A stretch of DNA of 64,000 nt from an uncultured Ruminococcus sp. (GTDB lineage Bacteria > Bacillota > Clostridia > Oscillospirales > Acutalibacteraceae): contig UQCF01000001.1 in assembly GCA_900539465.1 (NCBI GenBank), positions 62,001 to 126,000 on the forward strand, given 5' to 3'. This document shows, piece by piece, positions 26,508-32,740 of the stretch (position 1 is its first letter; the number at the start of each line of letters is the position of its first letter). A program made the position numbers and the translations under genes. Below the pieces are notes generated by a model. The model searched no databases and had not been told where the DNA came from. It was given only the letters and a program-made list of their open reading frames with translations.

Positions 26508-26851
26508 TTATTTTTGTAAATCTGCCTTTAATTGTTTCAAAATTTTCTTCAATCTCTTTTCTGCGCCTTCGGCTGTCAGACCGACTCTTAACGATGCATC
26601 ACGGATTGTCGTTTTCTCCTTACTTTTCAGACAGTCGGGACATATGCCAAAGACTAACTCAATCAGCCTTGAATCCTGTGGTTTGAGTTTACTCAAAGCT
26701 GTTTTTAACTTTTCTCTCTGTTCGTTTTTGAAATATATATCTTCGGAGGACAGTGTATCTATTTCAACATCAGTGATTTATTTTCTTCAATTGAATCGAG
26801 TACATCGGTGTAAGTGTCAAACAATGATAACTGCACAACTTTATTTCGCAT
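26508..26851 (-). pseudogene. frameshifted sigma-70 region-4-like protein
   Basis: Two frames together make one small protein of about 114 residues. The first begins at ATG 26851 behind GGAGA (MRNKVVQLSLFDTYTDVLDS) and stops near residue 30 at a TAG. The second frame continues with DVEIDTLSSEDIYF, EQREKLKTALSKLKPQDSRL, then TIRDASLRVGLTAEGAEKRL, which looks like a sigma-70 region 4 helix-turn-helix of the kind found on mobile elements. Either it is a frameshift mutation in a once-intact gene or two fragments were joined. A terminator follows at 26353-26385. Confidence 0.5.
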
Positions 26852-27006
26852 GATTTTTTTCTCCGTTTTTAGTATGTTTTTGCCAATTAAATTATACCAT
26901 AAAACGGAGAAAAATCAGTTGTATTTAACTCGAAAAGCCTTGTAAATATGCCGCTTTTGGCTATTTTACAATCGGCTATAATATATAATAAAAAGGAGAA
27001 TGAATT

Positions 27007-27416
27007 ATGAGTTTTTATGATGGATTTAAAGATGTTCTATCTGTTGCACAAAAAGCCGATAACATAGATTTATATAGGAAGTTGTTAGATTTGAGTGCCC
27101 AAGCTCTCGAAATGCAGGATGAAATTACTCAGCTTAAACAAGAGAATGCAGAGCTTAAAAAATATAAAGATATTGAAGCTAAGATAGTCAGGCATGATCA
27201 ACCTTTTATATCATTGGCTGGAGAAGATAGTGATGTGTTATATTGTGCAACGTGTTGGGGAATGGAAAAAAGCTTATTCAAGTAAAATGTAATTGTAATA
27301 ATGGAGAGTTTAAATGTCCTAAATGTGAAACTGAAGGTATTTATAATAAAAAGGCTAATGAAGAAAATAGAAAAAAGCAACTGCAGGCAATTCGTAATAT
27401 GTATTCGTCAAACTAA
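27007..27416 (+). pseudogene. zinc-ribbon protein with coiled coil, frameshifted at an A6 run
   Basis: The frame from ATG 27007 (AAGGAG upstream) gives 92 residues: an N-terminal helix (FYDGFKDVLSVAQKADNIDL), a coiled coil near 35-60 (LEMQDEITQLKQENAELKKY) and one CATC knuckle, then a stop at 27285. In the -1 frame from GGAAAAAAG the protein continues (LIQVKCNCNNGEFKCPKCE, then about 28 more residues) to TAA at 27416, supplying the second Cys pair CPKC. A one-base indel in the A run, or ribosomal slippage, would restore a roughly 136-residue zinc-ribbon protein. Function unknown. Confidence 0.65.
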
Positions 27417-27458
27417 ATGACAAATTGAAATACAATTTTATTTCAGATTTTAAGAACT

Positions 27459-27490
27459 AAAATTAAACAGCCCGAGTTTGTCGGGCTGTT
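27459..27490 (-). terminator. terminator of tRNA-Leu
   Basis: Stem AACAGCCCGA / TCGGGCTGTT; on the minus strand it is followed by TAATTTT, directly after the tRNA 3' end. Confidence 0.8.
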
Positions 27491-27492
27491 TA

Positions 27493-27579
27493 TGGTGCAC
27501 CCGACAGGAATTGAACCTGCACTTCCTCTCGAAAATATGGACCTGAACCATACGCGTCTGCCAGTTCCGCCACGGGTGC
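27493..27579 (-). tRNA. tRNA-Leu(CAG)
   Basis: An 87-base class II tRNA with acceptor GCACCCG / CGGGTGC, anticodon stem TATGG / CCATA around loop TTCAGGT (anticodon CAG), a long variable arm, TTCAATT T-loop, discriminator A and encoded CCA. Confidence 0.95.
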
Positions 27580-27702
27580 ATATTTAATTTTTCTCTCTGA
27601 ATTTTTACACGGTTGAGAGTTGAGAACCGAGGTGGAACTAACCGCTTAATCCACAATTTGCAGGATATAGATGCTGAAATGAATTTACACCGAAGTGGTG
27701 CG

Positions 27703-27741
27703 ACCTGAATCATGCGCGTCTGCCAGTTCCGCCATTTCCGC
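27703..27741 (-). pseudogene. 5' half of a tRNA-Leu
   Basis: On the minus strand the sequence starts with acceptor strand GCGGAAA, a perfect Leu-type D-arm (TGGCGGAACTGGCAGACGCG) and the anticodon loop TTCAGGT (CAG). After the loop the sequence becomes unrelated: no 3' anticodon strand, variable arm, T-arm or CCA is found in the next 100 bases. It is a truncated tRNA, 124 bases upstream of the intact tRNA-Leu(CAG) in transcript order. Confidence 0.75.
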
Positions 27742-27756
27742 ATATTAAGTTTTTGC

Positions 27757-27951
27757 CCGCTGTTTTTTGCCGTTCTTCTTGCTGCGGCTGTAATTATCGG
27801 CGTTGCGGTCTCTAAAGGCTCTTCGGGCGGCAAACTTGTCGTTTGCCTTTACCCCGGGCACGGCGGCGAGGATTTCGGCACGGTGGATTCTTCCGATGAG
27901 CGCTGGGAGAAGGTCGATAATCTTGAATTTGCGCTTCTCGTTACACAAGAA
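27757..27951 (+). pseudogene. N-terminal fragment of an N-acetylmuramoyl-L-alanine amidase
   Basis: A 65-residue stretch reads as a membrane anchor (LFFAVLLAAAVIIGVAV), a short linker, then VVCLYPGHGGEDFG and EKVDNLEFALLV, the beginning of an Amidase_3 catalytic domain including the zinc-binding His of PGHGGE. The usual Asp of LDPGHGG is Tyr here. The rest of the domain is missing: the frame runs into unrelated sequence and stops. There is no start codon or ribosome site; the upstream side is the half tRNA-Leu on the other strand. Confidence 0.65.
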
Positions 27952-28119
27952 CATTTTCTCTTTTATCTGAAAATAAATAAAAGGAATATTGTGATTTGAA
28001 ATTCTCGGTTCCAAAATTTTGATTTTTTCTGTCTGTGATGCGTGAAAATACATATTATCCCGTTTGAATTTTTAGTTTAATAAATCCGATTTTTCAATTA
28101 AGTGTACCATAGTGAGCAT
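27952..28119. other. AT-rich spacer without recognised features
   Basis: Between the amidase fragment and the terminator of tRNA-Ala nothing coding or structured could be recognised. Confidence 0.5.
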
Positions 28120-28157
28120 AAAAAATCCACCGTAATTCTGTCAAAATTACGGTGGAC
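28120..28157 (-). terminator. terminator of tRNA-Ala
   Basis: Perfect 12-base stem TCCACCGTAATT / AATTACGGTGGA; on the minus strand it is followed by a run of T. Confidence 0.85.
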
Positions 28158-28160
28158 TTA

Positions 28161-28236
28161 TGGTGGACCTGAAGGGATTCGAACCCTCGACCTCTCGGAT
28201 GCGAACCGAACGCTCTCCCAGCTGAGCCACAGGCCC
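28161..28236 (-). tRNA. tRNA-Ala(CGC)
   Basis: A 76-base tRNA. Acceptor GGGCCTG / CAGGTCC contains the G3-U70 wobble that defines tRNA-Ala. The anticodon stem TTCGG / CCGAG surrounds loop TTCGCAT (anticodon CGC). T-loop TTCGAAT, discriminator A and encoded CCA are present. Confidence 0.95.
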
Positions 28237-28285
28237 TTATTTAAAATATCAACAGATGAAATTATATTTCATTTTTTATAACTTG

Positions 28286-28561
28286 TCAAGAGTAAAAGAG
28301 AAAAAGAATTAAAGCAATATGCAAAATTATTTCCGCAGGCAAGCCGAGCATAAATTTTAAATGCTTTGTTTTATGCCGAATTATTTTCATCGTCAAAAGC
28401 ATTGCTTCGGCACCGCCCAAAAATCCAAGCAGCATGAGCGTTGCCTCGGGCACTCTCCATTTATGATTTACTGCGGCTCGTTTATCTTTTATTGTTATTA
28501 TCACAGATACAAGGCTTATAACAGCCCAATATATTAAAATAAAAGGTATGTAATGTTTCAT
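28286..28561 (-). CDS. DUF1294 small membrane protein
   Basis: Membrane protein of 91 residues with three hydrophobic segments. The DUF1294 signature is clear in the middle: DKRAAVNHKWRVPEATLML (shown as DKRAAVNHKWRVPEATL), GFLGGAEAMLLTMKIIRHKT and the final HLKF. Function of the family is unknown. ATG 28561 follows CGGAGGA. It is divergent from the GHL10 lipoprotein gene. Confidence 0.88.
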   Translation of the reverse strand: MKHYIPFILIYWAVISLVSVIITIKDKRAAVNHKWRVPEATLMLLGFLGGAEAMLLTMKIIRHKTKHLKFMLGLPAEIILHIALILFLFYS

Positions 28562-28595
28562 ATATCCTCCGAATAAAATTATTAAGGTGATAAAT

Positions 28596-29792
28596 TTGAA
28601 AAGAATTTTTTGCGTTATATTATCATTGCTGCTGTTGTGCGGCTGCTCCGCTTTACCGAATAAAAATAAAGCGGAAGAAAATGCGCACATTCCGATTCCA
28701 AATGAAGATATAAAAGGCGTGTGGATTTTTTACAGAGAACTTTCTATGGAAAAAGACGGTGGAGGAACAGAAGAAAGCTTTAAATCAAAGATAGATAATA
28801 TTTTTGATAATTGCGTAAAATTCGGAATAAATACAGTGTTTGTGCACGTCAGAGCGTTTTCTGATTCATTTTATCCGTCAAAGATCTTCCCGTGGAGCAA
28901 ATATTTAACCGGTATGCAGGGCAAATCGGTGGAATATGACCCGTTAAAAATTATGTTAGATTCCGCACACCAAAGAGGTCTTTCGTTCCATGCATGGATA
29001 AATCCGTTTAGAATTTCACTTGATAACGACGAGAGCGAATTGTCAAACAATAATATAGCAAAGAAATGGCTTAATGGCAATGATACGGCAAAGCGCGTTT
29101 ATAAAGCCGACACAGGTATATATTTTGACCCGGCAAACGCCTCTGCACAGAAGCTTATAATTGACGGAGTCAGAGAAATAGCAGAAAATTATGATGTGGA
29201 CGGAATACATATTGACGATTATTTCTACCCGACAACAGACACCCAAATTGATGAGGCCGAATATAACGAATACACCTCTCTCGGAGGAAAGCTCGGTCTC
29301 TCGGACTGGCGCAGAGAAGTTGTCAGCTCTTTTATAAGCGGTATGTATTCGGCAATAAAAAGCATAGATAAAAGCATCTGCTTTTCAATCAGTCCTGCCG
29401 GAAATTTCAGCAATAATTATAATTCTCTTTATGCCGATGTTGTTAAATGGGGCAACGAAAGCGGATATTGCGATGTGCTTATTCCACAATTATATTACGG
29501 CTTTGAGCATAAAAAGCTGCCGTTTAAAGAAGCCTCTGACGATTGGTGCAATAAAACAGACGAAAGCAAAGTGAAGCTTGTCGCAGGTCTGGCAGCTTAT
29601 AAAACCGTTGAGCCGCAAAAAGGGGAGTGGGAGACCGATATAATTTTAAGGCAGATTGACTATGCAAGCCGCCAAAAGCAATACAGCGGATACTGTCTTT
29701 TCTCTTATTCAAGCATCATAAGTGAGGATTTTAACAAAAATAACAATCTGTCAAGTCTTGTGAGTGAGCCCTCTGTGCAAAGCGGCGGTTAA
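28596..29792 (+). CDS. glycoside hydrolase-like family 10 (GHL10/DUF187) lipoprotein
   Basis: Secreted, probably lipid-anchored protein of 398 residues. The signal peptide ends at lipobox LCGC near residues 14-17. The catalytic-type TIM barrel shows KGVWIFYREL, FVHVRAFSDS, the FHAWINPFRIS strand, YFDPANASAQ, VDGIHIDDYFYP and VLIPQLYYGFE, matching the GHL10 family; related enzymes act on peptidoglycan or bacterial exopolysaccharide. Start TTG 28596 lies 6 bases after AAGGTG. Its 3' end overlaps a convergent membrane-protein gene by 42 bases. Confidence 0.85.
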   Translation: MKRIFCVILSLLLLCGCSALPNKNKAEENAHIPIPNEDIKGVWIFYRELSMEKDGGGTEESFKSKIDNIFDNCVKFGINTVFVHVRAFSDSFYPSKIFPWSKYLTGMQGKSVEYDPLKIMLDSAHQRGLSFHAWINPFRISLDNDESELSNNNIAKKWLNGNDTAKRVYKADTGIYFDPANASAQKLIIDGVREIAENYDVDGIHIDDYFYPTTDTQIDEAEYNEYTSLGGKLGLSDWRREVVSSFISGMYSAIKSIDKSICFSISPAGNFSNNYNSLYADVVKWGNESGYCDVLIPQLYYGFEHKKLPFKEASDDWCNKTDESKVKLVAGLAAYKTVEPQKGEWETDIILRQIDYASRQKQYSGYCLFSYSSIISEDFNKNNNLSSLVSEPSVQSGG

Positions 29793-30143
29793 ATAATATG
29801 CCGGTATAGATATAAAGAACCAGCCGATAGAAAAAGACAGGCAGATCTGACCGAAAAGATTAAATTTTTCCTGCGAATAATCCCATACATTCATTTTAAA
29901 TGTGATATTCACAATGCAGCCTACCAAAAATTCAACGGTTGTTATAACGGCGCAGCCCATAAGACATTTTAAAAGAATATTGCCGGAGCCTATCATATAA
30001 AACAAAGTATAAAGCAGATAAAAGATTATACCGCCTGTCAAAAACATCGACCAGTGTGTAAAGCCTCTGAACATAACCTCAATAAAGCCGTATAAAAAAG
30101 ACCCTATGCCGAAAACAACTAAAAACTCACTGAATTTATTCAT
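29751..30143 (-). CDS. putative ABC-transporter type IV (PF06541-like) membrane protein
   Basis: Membrane protein of 130 residues with four hydrophobic segments. The pattern FLVVFGIGSFLYGFIEVMFRGFTHW (shown as GSFLYGFIEVMFRGFTHWSM) and the later CAVITTVEFLVGCIVN and NVWDYS fit the PF06541 family of putative permeases; function is not established. ATG 30143 follows AGGTGA; a longer frame without a ribosome site exists. It is convergent with the GHL10 gene. Confidence 0.7.
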   Translation of the reverse strand: MNKFSEFLVVFGIGSFLYGFIEVMFRGFTHWSMFLTGGIIFYLLYTLFYMIGSGNILLKCLMGCAVITTVEFLVGCIVNITFKMNVWDYSQEKFNLFGQICLSFSIGWFFISIPAYYLTAALHRGLTHKT

Positions 30144-30241
30144 TTTATCACCTGAAATTATTCTTTGCAGATGACAATAAATAAATATTTGTAAGTAATA
30201 GAAAAAGCGGCGTTTACTGCCGCTTTTAATGTTTGATTTTA

Positions 30242-30919
30242 TCAGTCGCTGATGCAATATATGCCGGAGTCAAGCAAAGCATATTCTTTGTCGCCGACTT
30301 TAAAGAATTTGTATACGGGCTCGTTAAATACCGCATAATCTTTTACTGCGTAATCTTCAAGTCTTATAGTTCTTATTTTATTATTGCCTTTGTTGCATAT
30401 ATAAAGCTTATTGTCGATTTTGGTTATTGAAACCGGCTCGCTGAACGCTGTAGAAGAACCTCCGCCGATTCTGAGCAAAACTCTTTTTTCAACAGGCGAA
30501 TATCTTATAATCGCATTTTTTTCGGGTACGGTGCTCCAAAAACAAGTGTCGTCAAGCGCAATATCTTTTGTCGGGCTGTCTTGATAAATAAGCTCTCCCG
30601 ACCAGGCGACCGTGCCATCTGTGTCAAAGAAAGTCATTTCACCGGTGGGGTAAAGAGCAACGGCTCCTCCGCTTTTGAGTACTGCGGACGCGCAGGTTAT
30701 GTAGTCGCCGAGAATTGCCGCAATGTTTTTGTAATGAGCACCGAATTTGCACTCAAGATAAGTTCCTATTTTTATCGGAAGAATACGTGCGCCCTCCTGG
30801 TCATATACAAATGTTGCAACCGTGGCTTCACCCGTGGGCAGCGTCTCTCTTGTTGCTATAATAAATCCGACTTCAATGGGTAATATATCAAGAATGTCAG
30901 CAGACAGTATCTTTATCAT
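30242..30919 (-). CDS. conserved-type hypothetical protein, beta-rich
   Basis: Not recognised. The protein has 225 residues, no signal peptide or membrane helix, and many short beta-strand-like segments ending in acidic or Gly-Asn turns (GEMTFFDTDGTVAWSGEL, VSITKIDNKLYICNKGNNK, KVGDKEYALLDSGIYCI), suggesting a beta-propeller-like fold. GGAAG precedes the ATG. It starts about 20 bases after the end of the structured RNA at 30941-31138, which might therefore act as its leader. Confidence 0.6.
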   Translation of the reverse strand: MIKILSADILDILPIEVGFIIATRETLPTGEATVATFVYDQEGARILPIKIGTYLECKFGAHYKNIAAILGDYITCASAVLKSGGAVALYPTGEMTFFDTDGTVAWSGELIYQDSPTKDIALDDTCFWSTVPEKNAIIRYSPVEKRVLLRIGGGSSTAFSEPVSITKIDNKLYICNKGNNKIRTIRLEDYAVKDYAVFNEPVYKFFKVGDKEYALLDSGIYCISD

Positions 30920-30940
30920 TAAATCTCAATCTTCCTTTCA

Positions 30941-31138
30941 TTAAACATACGAACCCCGCTGTGCCGGGAGCTGCCGATAGTAACCTGCGGTTAAAAGCAG
31001 GTGGGTCGCCACCTGATACATTTGCGCTCCCATCATCCGTAAAAACGGGAGGTCTGTGTTCCCTGTATCGGAGTAAGGCTCCCGATTAAAAGTGTGTTGG
31101 GTTAATATAGACAGCAGTTATCGAACATAGCAGGGTAT
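30941..31138 (-). ncRNA. structured RNA of about 195 nt, candidate 6S RNA
   Basis: A gene-free stretch on the minus strand folds into a long hairpin with bulges. A closing stem CCCTGCT / AGCGGGG (31129-31135 with 30954-30960) encloses CTATGTTCGATAAC, then CGGGAGCC paired with GCTCCCGG near the far side, and inner stems such as CAGGTGG / CCACCTG. Length, long-hairpin shape and the TGTTCG near the 5' end suggest 6S RNA (SsrS), which binds sigma-A RNA polymerase. A raiA-type RNA or a cis-acting leader of the next gene cannot be excluded from sequence alone. Confidence 0.5.
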
Positions 31139-31143
31139 AAGAC

Positions 31144-31440
31144 TTATTCGTCCTCAAAAAACAGATCCGAAAGTCTGTCTTCAAAATATTTTCCTACTTC
31201 GTTAAAGAGCTTTTCATCTTCAATGGGGCACAGGAACGTGTCGCCGTTATCCTCTTCTTCAACTTTTAATATTATTATTTCACCGTCGTCGTCAATTATG
31301 TCTTCCGCGTCGTCATATACGGGGAGCAAAGCAACAAATTTGCCGTCTTCGGTTTCTATTCTGTCAAGTTCTTCAAATATATGCTCAACGCCGTCTTCAT
31401 CAACAACGCTGACTATATCGGGGTTATATTCTTCAGCCAT
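31144..31440 (-). CDS. DUF1292 (YrzB-like) protein
   Basis: Small acidic cytoplasmic protein of 98 residues. The DUF1292 pattern is clear: VSVVDEDGVEHIFEELDRIE, KFVALLPV and DDDGEIIILKVEEEDNGD. Function unknown. In many Firmicutes the family sits beside ruvX, but ruvX is 24 kb away here. AGGAGG precedes the ATG. The structured RNA begins right after its stop. Confidence 0.85.
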   Translation of the reverse strand: MAEEYNPDIVSVVDEDGVEHIFEELDRIETEDGKFVALLPVYDDAEDIIDDDGEIIILKVEEEDNGDTFLCPIEDEKLFNEVGKYFEDRLSDLFFEDE

Positions 31441-31603
31441 TTTAGTCCTCCTGAATGTGTTTTGTTTCTGAATATATTTTAACTTTATTTTATAGATTAG
31501 TCAAGTGAAAAATACATTCCGCCGCAATATTATCTTACAATATGATTTTCAACGCGGTTTGTATATAATTTATAGTTTTTTAAAAAAATGTTTAAAAAAA
31601 CTA

Positions 31604-31632
31604 TTGACAAGCGATAAAGCATATGCTAATAT
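31604..31632 (+). promoter_or_regulatory. strong sigma-A promoter of an orphan short transcript
   Basis: Consensus TTGACA, exact 17-base spacer, and TAATAT. It is one of the best promoters in the window, yet no normal gene follows on this strand before the terminator at 31800-31834. Confidence 0.8.
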
Positions 31633-31638
31633 ATATTT

Positions 31639-31834
31639 GAACAAAGAGAAAGGAACAAGGAGGATACTCCGATGAACAGTTTATAACAGTCAGAAATTTT
31701 TATGAAAGAGTGATACCGATGAAAACATTAGAACTGAATAAATTTGTGAAGGTTTGATTAAAATGTTCAGTTAAAGCGTCACTCAAAACAAGGTGATATA
31801 AGCGTTATCGTCAAAAGGCGGTAACGCTTTTTTT
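31639..31834 (+). ncRNA. orphan short transcript with mini-ORFs
   Basis: Between promoter and terminator lies a unit of roughly 195 bases. It contains an excellent ribosome site AAGGAGG (31657-31663) 8 bases before ATG 31672, which opens a four-codon ORF (MNSL, stop at 31684-31686). Further mini-ORFs follow: ATG 31701 (MKE), ATG 31719 (MKTLELNKFVKV, 12 codons, stop 31755-31757, GAAAGAG upstream) and ATG 31763 (MFS). No long frame exists. It could be a regulatory RNA, a leader left behind by a deleted gene, or a source of very small peptides. Confidence 0.55.
31800..31834 (+). terminator. terminator of the orphan transcript
   Basis: Stem AGCGTTATCG / CGGTAACGCT followed by TTTTTTT. Confidence 0.88.
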
Positions 31835-31844
31835 GATGTCAGCC

Positions 31845-32612
31845 TTATTTCATGCGATGGCGAGCTGAAAATTCAGTAGGGGACAGACCGTATTCTTTTT
31901 TAAACATTTTGTAAAACACAGAATATTCACTGAAACCGCACTCATCACTTATTGTCTGACAGCTCTTGCCTGAGGATAATAAAAGTTTGCGTGCATTTTC
32001 AACTCTGATTTTAGAAAGATATCGGTGCGGCGTAACAAAATATTTTTGCTTAAATGTTTTTATTATATAGTTTGGGCTGTATGACAATTCTTTGCTTATT
32101 TCATTTATAGTGATATTTTCTGAGCTTTTTGACGTAAGAATTTTAAGAATATTATCTGCTATATCGCTTTGCGGTGACTTTATTATATATTGCTCTTTAA
32201 GATACTCAATTATTTGTAAAAATAGAATTGTGCTTTGAAGAAACGAGTCAATAACCGAGCCGAGACATTCAAGTTCATAAAATTTATGTTTAAGCTTTTC
32301 GGGTGAAAACTCCCCGCTTATAGGAACACCGGATATATCGTCATTTATATCGCCGTGAAAATGAATATAAAAATATTGCGGTTTGTCACTCGCCGTGATG
32401 CCCTCTTGCCTCAAACCCGCTTTTTGTATATAATATTGATTTTTGCACACTTCAATTTCTTTACCGTCTTCTTTGAATCTCAAAATTCCGTCAAATACAA
32501 AAACAATTACATCTTCATCACATATGCGCTTAACGTGCTTTTCGCCCTTTTCAAACAGCCGAAAAGCCGAAAAACAGTATTGCGGAATAACTTTTGTGTT
32601 AAGATATTTCAT
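31845..32612 (-). CDS. AraC-family transcriptional regulator
   Basis: DNA-binding regulator of 255 residues. The N-terminal half is a cupin-like ligand domain (VFVFDGILRFKEDGKEIEV region near 35-55, FYIHFHGD near 88). The C-terminal two helix-turn-helix units occupy about 155-255, with ITINEISKELSYSPNYIIKTF and CQTISDECGFSEYSVFYKMFK followed by the YGLSPTEF family signature (longer motifs quoted in part). It is divergent from the GH127 gene, so it most likely controls that gene in response to a sugar; this is inferred from position. Confidence 0.88.
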   Translation of the reverse strand: MKYLNTKVIPQYCFSAFRLFEKGEKHVKRICDEDVIVFVFDGILRFKEDGKEIEVCKNQYYIQKAGLRQEGITASDKPQYFYIHFHGDINDDISGVPISGEFSPEKLKHKFYELECLGSVIDSFLQSTILFLQIIEYLKEQYIIKSPQSDIADNILKILTSKSSENITINEISKELSYSPNYIIKTFKQKYFVTPHRYLSKIRVENARKLLLSSGKSCQTISDECGFSEYSVFYKMFKKEYGLSPTEFSARHRMK

Positions 32613-32740
32613 AAAAACAATCCTATCGGTTATTATAAAAACAATATATCACTCCTGTTTGATTTTTGCAATACTTACAGTTGTTTTAGCATATATCTTT
32701 TTTATGAAAATTGATATTATTAGAGAAAGGAGTTGATTGT

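Noticed and set aside
26900..27006. Promoter for the zinc-ribbon gene
   Set aside because: A TATAAT is present near 26975, but no convincing -35 at proper spacing could be chosen.
27450..27833. Open frame on the minus strand reading through both tRNA-Leu sequences (with RNWQTRM-like words)
   Set aside because: The peptide is a translation of tRNA-Leu sequence, a known false-gene pattern; the tRNA and the half tRNA explain it.
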